Assembly: GCF_025154055.1 (NCBI RefSeq)
Contig: NZ_JAOALK010000018.1
Location: 1 to 64,000, forward strand
DNA: 64,000 nucleotides
Direction of reading: 5' to 3'
Origin: Aquibacillus koreensis
GTDB lineage: Bacteria; Bacillota; Bacilli; Bacillales; Amphibacillaceae
Shown here: positions 8,152 to 16,582 of the stretch, piece by piece
Layout of the letters: each line of letters opens with the position of its first letter
How positions within the stretch are numbered: position 1 is the first letter of the stretch
Position numbers and translations under genes: made by a program
The notes under the pieces: generated by a model
Seen by the model: only the letters and a program-made list of their open reading frames with translations
Database searches by the model: none
Told to the model about the DNA's origin: nothing

Positions 8152-8988
8152 ATGCCAAACTATCAATCTATTATAATAGGTAAGGGGAAACCCTTAATTT
8201 TTCTACCTGCATTTGGATTCTCTGGTAAGGAAGGATTAAATATTGCAGATGCACTGTCTAATACATACGAATGCCATTTGCTTGATCTACCTGGAATTGG
8301 AAAAAGTGAAGGGATAAAAGGAAAGGTGTCAATCCATGATATCGCGATCTGGTTAAAACAGTATGTAGACCAGTGTCGTTTCGATGCTATAACATTAATC
8401 GGTCACTCTATGGGAGGAGCTGTCGCTATGTGTTTTGCTTCTATCTTTTCAGAGAATGTAGAGAAATTAGTTCTATTAGACCAGGGACATATAATAATTC
8501 CTAGGTTTCCCACGAAGGAGTTCGGGGTATTCGGTTATTTACTACCAATCATAAGTGTACTAGAAAGAACGATTGGTAAGCCTTTTGTTAAGCTATTGCA
8601 TAAGTTCTATATACATATAGAAAATAATGGGACAAAAGAATTGTTCCAAGATGAGTTGAAAGAATTTTGTCAAAGGTTTCATGTGGAAGAGTCAGATTAT
8701 ATTAGAGAGGCATTAAAGGAAGATGTTGTTTTTACACAGGAGGGGTTGCGTCTGTATTTTGGTTATTATCGCTTAAACCTTCCCCAACTGCTTCAACAAA
8801 TAACCTCACCTTGCCTTCTCATATACGCATCCTACATTAACTACGATCCAGAAAGAGCTACAAAAACAAAGGAGGCGGTCAAGAGGCTTGTTACTAAAAA
8901 TAATGTAACGTTATTGAAGTTAGATTCCCACCACTATGTCCACTGGTCTGGAGAAGAGTGTTTAAAAAATATGAAAAAGTTTTTGTGA
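8152..8988 (+). CDS. Alpha/beta hydrolase
   Basis: This 278-residue cytoplasmic protein has the alpha/beta hydrolase fold: oxyanion region FLPAFGFSG, LDLPGIGKSEG, nucleophile elbow GHSMGG (serine near residue 86) and a C-terminal histidine in LDSHHYVHWSG. Members hydrolyse esters, amides or lactones, and the substrate here is unknown. It is the last gene of the 7250-8988 unit, 11 bp after the ART-like gene, with AAGTAGG as ribosome site. No clear terminator follows. Confidence 0.8.
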   Translation: MPNYQSIIIGKGKPLIFLPAFGFSGKEGLNIADALSNTYECHLLDLPGIGKSEGIKGKVSIHDIAIWLKQYVDQCRFDAITLIGHSMGGAVAMCFASIFSENVEKLVLLDQGHIIIPRFPTKEFGVFGYLLPIISVLERTIGKPFVKLLHKFYIHIENNGTKELFQDELKEFCQRFHVEESDYIREALKEDVVFTQEGLRLYFGYYRLNLPQLLQQITSPCLLIYASYINYDPERATKTKEAVKRLVTKNNVTLLKLDSHHYVHWSGEECLKNMKKFL

Positions 8989-9385
8989 ATTATTTTTAGT
9001 AATCCGATTTGTAATTTTGTTAATTCCCAATCTCTTTGATTCAATTAATATAAATACCCATTATAGATGAATATTCTTTGTCATAAGCTATGGGTACAAT
9101 CCATATGTGTCAGCAATGCCAAATACGGGTCATCAAATTTCCACCAAATTGGTTTGAGAATTATGGTCGGTTAATTCGCACACGAATCCAAATGTATCTC
9201 CGCAACAGCAAATGCAGAAGCCTTAATGTATAATACAAGCAAATGTTGCAAGTCCTTAGAGATATACTTATGGGGATCAGAATGGAATAGAAGAATTAAC
9301 TAGAAAGAGTAATAGAATAAAAAACGCTTTGATCAAGAAAAGTGGTTGATTTATCCAGAAAGTAGGAGCAAACTATACACATGAC
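8989..9385. other. Gene-free stretch with possible decayed coding sequence
   Basis: There is no intact frame. On the plus strand around 9083-9230, short pieces such as SYGYNPYVSAMPNTG and NPNVSPQQQMQKP are interrupted by stops. The composition (P, N, Y, Q) resembles spore coat or germination proteins, so this may be a decayed small gene. A second piece near 9275-9345 reads IEELTRKSNRIKNALIKKSG. Both are weak. Confidence 0.25.
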
Positions 9386-9406
9386 TACTTAGTGGGCAAC
9401 TAAGTA
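9386..9406. promoter_or_regulatory. Palindromic operator of the DHA2 pump gene
   Basis: TACTTAGT and ACTAAGTA form a perfect 8-bp inverted repeat around GGGCA, ending 24 bp before the ATG. The size and sequence resemble operators of MarR-type repressors. No regulator gene is adjacent, so it would have to act in trans. Confidence 0.6.
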
Positions 9407-9430
9407 AATAAATTCAACAGAGGTAAAATA

Positions 9431-10846
9431 ATGGAAAAGACAAAGACCCAGGATTTAGAGTCCATTCGAAAAGCACCACTCATTGCTATCTTAATTACGG
9501 GTGCGTTTGCCGCGATTTTGAACCAAACATTGTTAGCAACGGCGATCCCACATATAATGGATGATTTAGCGATTACTGCTAACACTGCGCAGTGGCTAAC
9601 GACCGTGTTTATGCTCGTTAATGGTGTGATGATACCAATCACTGCTTTTTTAATTGAGAAGTTTACAACTAGAGGGTTATTCTTGACGGCAATGGGATTG
9701 TTTGGAATTGGAACGATCATCTGTGCAATCGCACCTACATTTTCTATCCTGATTCTAGGAAGAGTTGTACAGGCATCTGGGGCAGGTATTATGATGCCAC
9801 TGATGCAAACTGTTTTTTTTGTTATCTTTCCACTTGAAAAACGAGGACAAGCAATGGGGTTATTTGGGATGGTAATCGCTTTTGCGCCGGCTATTGGTCC
9901 AACTTTATCCGGTTGGCTCGTAGAAAACTATCCATGGAGATCGTTATTTTATGTGATTATTCCTATTGCAGTTATTGATTTTATTTTGGCATATTTCTTA
10001 TTAAAAAATGTAACCAAGCGTTCATTTCCAAAAGTAGATGTGTTGTCTATTATTTTATCTACATTTGGTTTTGGAGGTATCCTTTTCGGTTTTAGTAGTG
10101 CAGGTGATGCAGGATGGGGAAGTTGGCATGTTATGCTATCGATCATCGTAGGTATTGTATCTCTAATCCTATTCATTACACGACAATTCCGTTTGGAGCG
10201 ACCAATCTTGGAATTCAAAGTTTTTCGTTATGGCATTTTTACATTATCCACAATTATGGGTGTGATTGTTTTTATATCGATGATTGGCGGTGCGACGATT
10301 CTACCAATCTATATGCAAAATATGCATGATTTTACTGCTCTTGAATCTGGATTGATGCTTTTACCGGGTGCCATCCTAATGGGAATAATGAACCCGATCA
10401 ATGGATGGATTTTTGATAAAGTTGGTGCGAAATGGTTAGCAATTACCGGACTTTCGATTGTTACGATAGCGACTATTTTATTTACCGATTTATCAGGAAC
10501 AACTTCTTTTACATACCTTGTGGTTGTTAATGCATGTAGAATGTTAGGTATTTCTATGGTTATGATGCCGGTAACTACGGCAGGCTTAAATCAATTGCCT
10601 GGTAGACTTATTCCTCATGGAACAGCGATGAGCAATACGATGAGGCAAGTATCTGGTTCAATTGGAACGGCACTATTAGTTACAATCATGACAAGTAGTG
10701 CATTAGATACGAAGGAATATGGAATAGAAGGTGAGATTCATGGTGTGAACGTTGCGTTTATTGTAGCAAGTGTTCTTAGTGGGATAGGTGTTGTATTAGC
10801 ATTTTTCTTAAAGAAAACAAGCCCTGAAAAAGAAAAAACAGATTAA
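9431..10846 (+). CDS. MFS multidrug transporter, DHA2 (EmrB/QacA) family
   Basis: This 471-residue protein has about 14 membrane helices. Family marks are the acidic/asparagine pair in ILNQTLLATAIPHIM, motif A-like loop ITAFLIEKFTTRG, and antiporter motif C in AFAPAIGPTLSGW. Related proteins (LmrB, MdtP) use the proton gradient to expel toxic organic compounds. It is strongly similar to the pump at 21630 in order of motifs and likely a paralogue. It is monocistronic, with a palindromic operator just upstream and a strong terminator downstream. Confidence 0.88.
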   Translation: MEKTKTQDLESIRKAPLIAILITGAFAAILNQTLLATAIPHIMDDLAITANTAQWLTTVFMLVNGVMIPITAFLIEKFTTRGLFLTAMGLFGIGTIICAIAPTFSILILGRVVQASGAGIMMPLMQTVFFVIFPLEKRGQAMGLFGMVIAFAPAIGPTLSGWLVENYPWRSLFYVIIPIAVIDFILAYFLLKNVTKRSFPKVDVLSIILSTFGFGGILFGFSSAGDAGWGSWHVMLSIIVGIVSLILFITRQFRLERPILEFKVFRYGIFTLSTIMGVIVFISMIGGATILPIYMQNMHDFTALESGLMLLPGAILMGIMNPINGWIFDKVGAKWLAITGLSIVTIATILFTDLSGTTSFTYLVVVNACRMLGISMVMMPVTTAGLNQLPGRLIPHGTAMSNTMRQVSGSIGTALLVTIMTSSALDTKEYGIEGEIHGVNVAFIVASVLSGIGVVLAFFLKKTSPEKEKTD

Positions 10847-10895
10847 GTTATGTGTCACTAATTCTAAAATCACAAGCAATAATAGTATAAAAATA

Positions 10896-10933
10896 AACAA
10901 CAAACGTTTGTAAACAGGCGTTTGTTGTTTTTA
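10896..10933 (+). terminator. Terminator of the DHA2 pump gene
   Basis: An 11-bp perfect stem AACAACAAACG / CGTTTGTTGTT encloses a 12-base loop and is followed by Ts. Confidence 0.85.
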
Positions 10934-11004
10934 TATCTTTTAATTGAATTAACTAGGTCTACCAAAATAAAAGCCCTTCTAGATCTGACAAAAGAACTTA
11001 ACTT

Positions 11005-12039
11005 CTATTTAAGATACTGATTAATTAATTTCTCAAGTCGCTCTAGGTGAAAAGAATAATCAATGATCGAGGAAGCGATAATCATATTACGGAGTTTTTG
11101 TTCTTTGTTTAGCTGATAATACTCCAACACTTGGTCATAAAATTTATCTTTATCTTGTACTATTTCGCCCTCTCTTTGGTTATAATCTTCCTTTATCTTC
11201 CCTGAGTATTTTAATAGTAAGTATTCATGATACTTTATTAAGTCTTCTAGTTGTTGGTCGAATACTTTACTTTCATCATAGAGAGATTTACTTTGTATGT
11301 AGTGTTCATCGATATTATCTAGAAGTTGGTTTCCCTCTTGTAATACCTTGAGCATTTGTTTAAATACAATAATTTCTCTTGTATTTAACTGTTTTGTCTT
11401 CCCTAACTTTTCTCTTTCTTCTTCAAATAACTTGAATCGTTCCTCTAGCTTGGATAAATCTTTTTTAAACTTTTTATCGATTTCCTGATAAGATGTTTCC
11501 TTCATTTCATTTGAGATAACGGTTCTCATTAATAATGACATATTTTGAAAAGTTGCGTTAATATCTTGAATAAAATTCTTTTTATATTTTGGAGGGAAAA
11601 TGATTATATTTACTATTATCGCAGTACACGTTCCAATCAGAATGACTACAAATCTCTCCAAGGCAAAATAAAAGTTTTCACTTCCCGTCGCACTCATGAT
11701 TGCAAGAACTGTAACTAGGGTTAACGGAATAGTGGTTTCCATCTTTAGCTTAATATTTAAAGCGATCATTAAGGTAATAACAAATCCAATTGTAATTGGA
11801 TTTGCTCCAAAGAAGTATATAAAAAATGAAGAAATAGAAGCTCCTAAAGTATTGGTTATGATTTGATCCAATAATTGCTTCCATGTACGGTAAACGGAAG
11901 GTTGAACAGCTAAAATTGCAGCTACCCCAGCAAAAACAAAGTTTTCCAGACCAAACAGAATACAGATATAAATAGATAGTGTAACAGCTAAACCTGTTTT
12001 TAAGATTCTTGGGCCAAAAGTGATATGGATCTCTCCCAT
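11005..12039 (-). CDS. Aromatic acid exporter family protein (DUF939/FUSC-like)
   Basis: The N-terminal half (about 10-150) has six hydrophobic helices with the ArAE_1 hallmark start GPRILKTGLAVTLS and LAVQPSVYRTWKQ. The C-terminal half is a charged helical cytoplasmic domain of the ArAE_1_C type, here with long coiled-coil-prone segments (about 180-290). Homologues such as B. subtilis YgaE are annotated as possible exporters of aromatic acids without experimental substrates. No good Shine-Dalgarno sequence precedes the ATG, so the exact start is less certain than the product. The gene stands alone. Confidence 0.8.
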   Translation of the reverse strand: MGEIHITFGPRILKTGLAVTLSIYICILFGLENFVFAGVAAILAVQPSVYRTWKQLLDQIITNTLGASISSFFIYFFGANPITIGFVITLMIALNIKLKMETTIPLTLVTVLAIMSATGSENFYFALERFVVILIGTCTAIIVNIIIFPPKYKKNFIQDINATFQNMSLLMRTVISNEMKETSYQEIDKKFKKDLSKLEERFKLFEEEREKLGKTKQLNTREIIVFKQMLKVLQEGNQLLDNIDEHYIQSKSLYDESKVFDQQLEDLIKYHEYLLLKYSGKIKEDYNQREGEIVQDKDKFYDQVLEYYQLNKEQKLRNMIIASSIIDYSFHLERLEKLINQYLK

Positions 12040-12336
12040 CTAAAGACGTTTAAGAAAGTATGTTCTTTTCTAGTAGTATTTTTAAAAATGTAATTGGTTT
12101 TCCTATATATTAGAACAAAAGAACCTCATCTATCAACTAGTTTATGACAGTTTGTCAGAACACTTAGGGACTTTATTGATGAAAGGTTCATAAATTTTCA
12201 CGTGATTAAAATATATGTCAAATTTGAAAACGTATTTTTTACAAAAATAGTACATATTTCTGTCGTTTATCCAGACCTTGTATAATGGTGCTATACTATC
12301 ATTGGAACTAACAAAAACTGGGAGGGTTGATAGAAG
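12040..12336. other. Divergent intergenic region
   Basis: The gap between the aromatic acid exporter homologue (minus) and the DinB gene (plus) is A+T-rich with no reading frame or stable hairpin that I can see. A strong GGGAGG ribosome site for the DinB gene lies at its right end. Promoter candidates such as TATAAT and TATACT around 12275-12300 lack a convincing -35 partner. Confidence 0.5.
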
Positions 12337-12846
12337 ATGAGGCTATTAGAGATAGCAAAAAATCAATTTTACTTGTCGTTTTCGATGTTAGAACAAATGA
12401 TTGACATGTGTCCAGATGATTTATGGTATGAACAAAAAGATGGATTTGTTTTTTGGCAACAACTATTGCATGCTCTAACAGGGATGAATTTCTGGTTTAG
12501 ATTAGATAATGAAACGTTTATCGAACCATTTGAAAATAAGAAGGTTTATCCGGAATTACAACATGTAGCGGAAGATCCGTTAAGTAGACAAGAGTTGTTT
12601 AGTTATAAAGAAGAGGTTAAAGCAACAGTAGAGGCTTATTTTGCAAATAAAGATGATGCATGGTTACAAAAAAGATCTGTTGTATTTAAAAGTCTTACTA
12701 ACTTAGATATCATTTTTGGGCAGGTACGACATGTTCAACATCATGTTGGTTATTGCAATAGTATATTAAGAGAACATAACAAGGGTGTTGTGAAGTGGTT
12801 GGACTACTATGGTGAGAAGAAAGGGATGGTACCTATTCACAGATAG
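12337..12846 (+). CDS. DinB-like four-helix protein
   Basis: This 169-residue all-helical protein has the DinB/YfiT metal-site pattern: histidine in LLHALTG (about 46) and the HVQHHVGY segment (about 131-138). DinB-superfamily proteins in Firmicutes include bacillithiol-dependent transferases, but the role of this one is unknown. GGGAGG lies well placed before the ATG. It is a single gene; the manganese riboswitch transcript begins after it. Confidence 0.75.
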   Translation: MRLLEIAKNQFYLSFSMLEQMIDMCPDDLWYEQKDGFVFWQQLLHALTGMNFWFRLDNETFIEPFENKKVYPELQHVAEDPLSRQELFSYKEEVKATVEAYFANKDDAWLQKRSVVFKSLTNLDIIFGQVRHVQHHVGYCNSILREHNKGVVKWLDYYGEKKGMVPIHR

Positions 12847-12876
12847 CGGTTGATTTGGTTTACTCTAACATTTAAA

Positions 12877-12890
12877 TGTAAGCGTTTACC
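12877..12890 (+). promoter_or_regulatory. cre-like site upstream of the riboswitch promoter
   Basis: TGTAAGCGTTTACC matches the CcpA consensus at 13 of 14 positions. It lies 26 bp upstream of the -35 box at 12917, a position that could allow activation or weak repression. Confidence 0.5.
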
Positions 12891-12916
12891 TTAATGGGTT
12901 ATAATTCAAGAAAATG

Positions 12917-12945
12917 TTGACAGTTTAAGAAATTAACGCTATATT
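12917..12945 (+). promoter_or_regulatory. SigmaA promoter of the manganese riboswitch transcript
   Basis: A consensus TTGACA (12917-12922) and TATATT (12940-12945) are separated by 17 bp. The aptamer begins about 30 bp downstream. Confidence 0.8.
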
Positions 12946-12973
12946 TTTTATATTAAACTTGAATATGTTTTCT

Positions 12974-13066
12974 CCTAAAGGGGAGTAGCTTTAGCAGTAA
13001 AGTCGTCATTTCGGAGCATTTGCTCTCGGCTTTATTGGCAACGTATGTTGTTAGCAAGACCTTTAC
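12974..13066 (+). ncRNA. yybP-ykoY manganese riboswitch aptamer
   Basis: The order and wording of conserved segments match the yybP-ykoY class: AAAGGGGAGTAGC at the 5' side, AAAGTCGTCA, a CGGAGC...GCTCTCGGCTTT hairpin, TTGGCA, and a closing TTAGCAAGACCTTT that pairs with the opening AAAGG. In the known class two metal ions bind between the docked helices and Mn2+ turns expression on. The closing strand is shared with the following terminator, so metal binding would prevent termination. This class usually precedes manganese exporters; here the first gene is htpX. Confidence 0.92.
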
Positions 13067-13090
13067 CAAGTGGTAGAGGTCTTTATTTTT
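13056..13090 (+). terminator. Riboswitch-controlled intrinsic terminator
   Basis: AAGACCTTTACCA pairs with TGGTAGAGGTCTT (one G-U), followed by a T-run. Its left arm overlaps the last aptamer strand (13056-13066), giving the expected mutually exclusive folds. Confidence 0.85.
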
Positions 13091-13091
13091 T

Positions 13092-13123
13092 AGCCTTTAC
13101 CAATTAACGGTAAGGGTTTTTTA
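13092..13123 (+). terminator. Second, tandem terminator
   Basis: CCTTTACC pairs with GGTAAGGG (one G-U) and is followed by six Ts. Two terminators in a row before htpX would cut read-through sharply when manganese is absent. Confidence 0.65.
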
Positions 13124-13174
13124 TTTAGAAAATTATAAAATATGCTTGATGTGGATAACATGTAGAATCAGTCA

Positions 13175-13233
13175 TGTCCAGATCCGGCGCCTCCCCCTCG
13201 AGGTCTTAAGTCAAGGCGCCAGCGCTTTTGTTC
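13175..13233. repeat. Dispersed Bacillaceae repeat (GGCGCC type)
   Basis: The block GTCCAGATCCGGCGCC ... CCCCTCGAGGTC ... AAGGCGCC ... GCGCTTTTGTTC is a G+C-rich palindrome of a kind I recognise as common in Bacillaceae intergenic DNA. It lies between the manganese riboswitch and htpX, so it arrived in, or replaced, part of that leader. Confidence 0.6.
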
Positions 13234-13296
13234 CTAGATAAACAAGTTGGTAAAGGAGTTGATGTCTAACCAGAATAAAAGTATAGGTTGGAAAGC

Positions 13297-13325
13297 TTTC
13301 ACGCAGATTAGAGACATGGTAAAAT
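13297..13325 (+). promoter_or_regulatory. Candidate separate promoter of htpX
   Basis: TTTCAC (13297-13302) and TAAAAT (13320-13325) are 17 bp apart, 30 bp upstream of the ATG. This would let htpX be expressed independently of the riboswitch. Confidence 0.45.
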
Positions 13326-13355
13326 ACATTTATATATAATGATGGAGGTAACTGA

Positions 13356-14270
13356 ATGGGAAAACGAATCTTTTTCTTTCTTTTAACAAATATTTTAGTA
13401 ATGACTACAATTGTAATCGTATGGACTCTAATTACAACGTTTACAAGTGTTAATGGGTCTTTTCAAACAGGTGGTCCAGGTTTAGGAATTGATTATGGAT
13501 CATTGATGATATTTAGTATTCTCGTTGGTTTCGCAGGCTCCTTTATTTCCTTAGCGATGTCGCGTTGGATGGCTAAGATGATGATGAAGGTAAAAGTGCT
13601 TGATCCAAATGGACAACTTTCTGCGGAAGAACGTGCAGTTGTTGAAAAAGTACACCGTTTTTCGCGAACTGCAGGTTTAATGCATATGCCAGAAGTAGGG
13701 ATTTATCAATCTCCTGAGGTAAATGCGTTTGCGACAGGTCCTTCAAAGAAACGATCTCTTGTTGCTGTTTCGTCTGGTTTATTACATGCAATGGACGAAG
13801 ATGCGGTAGAAGGTGTAATTGCTCACGAGGTTGCACACGTGGCGAATGGTGATATGGTAACGATGACGTTGCTTCAAGGTGTAGTGAATACGTTTGTTGT
13901 ATTCTTCTCTAGAATAGCAGCTATTATTGTTTCACGTTTTGTTCGTGATGAACTACGGTGGATAGTACAATTTGCGGCAATTATTATCTTCCAAATCTTA
14001 TTTTCTATTCTTGGAAGCATTGTTGTTAGTGCGTATTCACGTCATCGAGAGTATCATGCGGATCGTGGTGGCGCAGATTTAGCTGGTCGAGATAAAATGG
14101 CACATGCGTTACGTTCTTTAAAATCTTATGTAAAAGTTGCGAGTGTAAATGATCGTTCGGATGATTCTGCGATTCAGACGATGAAAATCAATTCTAAAGG
14201 TGGATTAATAACATTATTCTCTACACACCCTGATTTAGATGATAGAATTAAACGATTAGAGCAAATGTAA
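13356..14270 (+). CDS. htpX: Membrane zinc metalloprotease HtpX
   Basis: HtpX is an M48 protease that degrades damaged membrane proteins. The 304-residue product has two N-terminal membrane helices, the zinc motif HEVAH (about 157-161), two further hydrophobic helices, and the third zinc ligand region [13 protein letters not shown]. Length fits the family (about 298 in B. subtilis). A strong GGAGG ribosome site precedes the ATG. The gene lies 265 bp downstream of a manganese riboswitch and its terminators, with a repeat in between and a possible promoter of its own. It ends at a clear terminator. Confidence 0.95.
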   Translation: MGKRIFFFLLTNILVMTTIVIVWTLITTFTSVNGSFQTGGPGLGIDYGSLMIFSILVGFAGSFISLAMSRWMAKMMMKVKVLDPNGQLSAEERAVVEKVHRFSRTAGLMHMPEVGIYQSPEVNAFATGPSKKRSLVAVSSGLLHAMDEDAVEGVIAHEVAHVANGDMVTMTLLQGVVNTFVVFFSRIAAIIVSRFVRDELRWIVQFAAIIIFQILFSILGSIVVSAYSRHREYHADRGGADLAGRDKMAHALRSLKSYVKVASVNDRSDDSAIQTMKINSKGGLITLFSTHPDLDDRIKRLEQM

Positions 14271-14288
14271 ACTTTATTATAGAAACTG

Positions 14289-14318
14289 AAACTGTCCTAT
14301 TTACAGGGCAGTTTTTTT
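14289..14318 (+). terminator. Terminator of htpX
   Basis: The stem AAACTGTCC / GGGCAGTTT is followed by seven Ts. Confidence 0.85.
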
Positions 14319-14460
14319 AAATTTGCAATTGAATTCAATCCTTGTATTTACGTTTGATTGAAAAAACATAAATCTAGTTTAGATTGAAATCAAATAGTTC
14401 AAAGCAGGTTTTTAATAATGGTACAATAAGATAAATGATAATTATGTTGAGGTGGAAGAA

Positions 14461-15078
14461 TTGGATACGCAAACTATTATAAGTAAAGTGAAAAGCCATG
14501 AACCAAAGATATTGGGTAGTGGTAGTTTTAATAAGTATGCTGTTCTTGTTCCGCTGATGAAAAAAGGTGACGGCATTCATCTTATTTTTGAAGTTCGTTC
14601 AAAATCGTTAAGAAGACAACCTGGAGAAATTTGTTTTCCGGGTGGAAGAATTGATAAGAGCGATCGTTCAGCAAAAGCTGCTGCCATAAGAGAAACGACA
14701 GAAGAGTTAGGGGTGTTGGATCAATCGATTTCCAATGTTTATCCTATCGACTATCTTGTTTCTCCTTTTGGAATGATCGTCTCTCCTTATGTTGGGGTTA
14801 TTGAAGATATGAAGGCATTAAAGCCAAACCCAGCAGAAGTAGGGGAAGTATTTACTGTTCCATTAGCCTATTTTCTAGACAACAAGCCTCAAGTTCATTA
14901 CGTGAATTTAGAAGTAAAGCCAGACGATACCTTCCCATTTGATCTTATTGAAGGTGGAGAAGATTATGACTTTCGCTCGTTTAAATTACCAGAGTACTTT
15001 TATGTGTATGAGGGTAAGGTGATTTGGGGTCTTACTGCGAGGATTGTTGCACATTTTATTGATATTATTCAAGATTAA
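14461..15078 (+). CDS. NUDIX hydrolase, CoA pyrophosphatase type
   Basis: This 205-residue protein carries the UPF0035 signature LRRQPGEICFPGG directly before a NUDIX box (GGRIDKSDRSAKAAAIRE then TTEELGV). That combination marks NudL-type enzymes, which split coenzyme A or its derivatives into 3',5'-ADP and phosphopantetheine. In the box the usual first glutamate is aspartate, while the REx2EE core is intact. TTG at 14461 is preferred because GAGGTGG lies five bases before it; GTG at 14452 would sit inside that ribosome site. It is a single gene between terminators. Confidence 0.85.
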   Translation: MDTQTIISKVKSHEPKILGSGSFNKYAVLVPLMKKGDGIHLIFEVRSKSLRRQPGEICFPGGRIDKSDRSAKAAAIRETTEELGVLDQSISNVYPIDYLVSPFGMIVSPYVGVIEDMKALKPNPAEVGEVFTVPLAYFLDNKPQVHYVNLEVKPDDTFPFDLIEGGEDYDFRSFKLPEYFYVYEGKVIWGLTARIVAHFIDIIQD

Positions 15079-15100
15079 ATGAATGGTCCCATCAAAAAAT

Positions 15101-15142
15101 CGAGCAAGGTACCGCTTAAATAATGGTACATTGCTCGTTTTT
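15101..15142 (+). terminator. Terminator of the NUDIX gene
   Basis: A 13-bp stem, CGAGCAAGGTACC with GGTACATTGCTCG (one mismatch), is followed by a T-rich tract. Confidence 0.85.
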
Positions 15143-15403
15143 ATTATTTTACTTGTATAGTGGCGTCACGTGGTTTAGGTTTGTTCCGGTATTAAACAAT
15201 ATGACAAGTGTTAACTTTTTTAATTGTTTGTTAAGATTGCTGACAGATGGATGGTTACATAAATCTAATGTAGTAGAATAACATTAACAGTATTATTGCC
15301 TTAATATGGAAAAGGGTGAAGGTGTCTACGCCTAGAAACTAACTAATAGAGGGTATTAATTAATTCTATCTACATGATTTTAATAATGGAGGGGACGAGC
15401 GGG

Positions 15404-16309
15404 ATGGAAGTGAAAACAATAAGTGTTTTTCCAAAAATGAAATTTATCGAAGTCATTATACAAGTGATTTTGTCACCTATTTTAATGATTATGGGTTTCA
15501 TTGTTGCGTGGAAATTGTCTCATCCAAAGCGAAGCAAAGTGAAAGGAAGTCCAAGGACTTATGGTTTGGCTTATAAAGATGTTGAGTTTAAAAGTGCGGA
15601 TAATAAAACGAGTTTGAAAGGATGGCTTATAGAGGCTGAAAAACCAATTGGTACAATTATATTTTCTCATGGCTATCGTGGAAGTCGAACTAGGTCACCA
15701 ATTCAATCCCTTAAATTAGCAGCTTATTATGTAAAAAAGGGCTATAACATTCTAACATTTGATTATCGTAATTGTGGTGAGTCAGAGGGGAAGAAGTCTA
15801 CGATTGGTCTTTTCGAGACAAAGGATCTGATAGGAGCAATTCGATATACAAAACAAAAGGTAGATTATAAGAAGTTAATTCTCATGGGCTGGTCGACGGG
15901 TGGATCATGTTCGATTATGGCTGCAGCTCAAGAAGAAGCTGATGCGATCATTGTTGACAGTGCGTTTGATGATTTAGAATCTTATTTAAATAACAATCTA
16001 TCCAACTGGACGAACTTACCAAAGCTCGTGAATCCGTTTATTTTATTTTTCTTTCCTTTTCTTAGCTTCGGTAATCATCCAAGAATGGTGAATCCGTCCA
16101 AAAGTCTAGATGACGTGAATTGTCCCGTGTATTTTATTCATAATCAAGATGACGATAAAGTCCCGCATACGTGTTCCGTAAGAATGTACCATAACTATAA
16201 AGGACGGAAGCGCTTATGGATTACGAATAAAGGGGGCCATGTAAAAAACCACCTATCCAATAAAGAATACCTCAGTAATATTGACCGTTTTTTAGAAAGT
16301 GTAAGATGA
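15404..16309 (+). CDS. Membrane-anchored alpha/beta hydrolase
   Basis: A hydrophobic N-terminal segment (about 15-38) anchors a serine hydrolase domain with HGYRGSRTRS (oxyanion region), FDYRNCGESEG, nucleophile elbow GWSTGG, an aspartate in HNQDDDKVP and the final histidine in NKGGHVKN. B. subtilis relatives such as YqkD have the same layout and no known substrate. The ATG at 15404 follows GGAGGGG by nine bases and is preferred to the upstream ATG at 15374. The gene stands alone; no terminator is obvious. Confidence 0.82.
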   Translation: MEVKTISVFPKMKFIEVIIQVILSPILMIMGFIVAWKLSHPKRSKVKGSPRTYGLAYKDVEFKSADNKTSLKGWLIEAEKPIGTIIFSHGYRGSRTRSPIQSLKLAAYYVKKGYNILTFDYRNCGESEGKKSTIGLFETKDLIGAIRYTKQKVDYKKLILMGWSTGGSCSIMAAAQEEADAIIVDSAFDDLESYLNNNLSNWTNLPKLVNPFILFFFPFLSFGNHPRMVNPSKSLDDVNCPVYFIHNQDDDKVPHTCSVRMYHNYKGRKRLWITNKGGHVKNHLSNKEYLSNIDRFLESVR

Positions 16310-16329
16310 ATGTGAATTGAGAGTAGGTA

Positions 16330-16490
16330 AGAAGAGGGACAGAGTGCGCGTATGCGCCTCATCTGTCTTAAAGTCTGTGCTATTATGTATCGCTTCCGCT
16401 GTAGGGCAAGTGAGGAAATCTTCTTCTTTGCTTATTTTTTTCGAGATAGGCAATTATTTTTTCCTTAAGTGCGATACGCTTATTCCCTTT
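16330..16490 (-). pseudogene. Possible decayed small gene
   Basis: On the minus strand, two overlapping frames give protein-like text: RIALKEKIIAYLEKNKQ, then, after a shift, EEDFLTCPTAEAIHNSTDF. Together they read like a frameshifted small protein. The remnant runs into a GGGACAG-type repeat at 16335-16360. No start codon with a ribosome site can be assigned. Confidence 0.3.
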
Positions 16491-16519
16491 TGGTCATGTT
16501 CATTAACACCGTTAAAATT

Positions 16520-16552
16520 AAAAATGGCTAGAGTTTATACTCAAGCCATTTG
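16520..16552 (-). terminator. Terminator of the SleB-like gene
   Basis: AAATGGCT and AGCCATTT pair across a stem-loop that also pairs GAG with CTC, and a T-rich tract follows on the minus strand. It lies 31 bp beyond the stop at 16583. Confidence 0.75.
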
Positions 16553-16582
16553 TTTGCATGTGGTATTTTAATGTGATAAAAG

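Noticed and set aside
12877-12890. CcpA control of htpX as a firm claim
   Set aside because: The cre-like match is good but lies upstream of the riboswitch promoter in an activating position that is rare; I list the site only.
16317-16571. Plus-strand open frame of 84 codons after the hydrolase gene
   Set aside because: It has no ribosome site, starts in a repeat, and overlaps the minus-strand terminator of the SleB-like gene.
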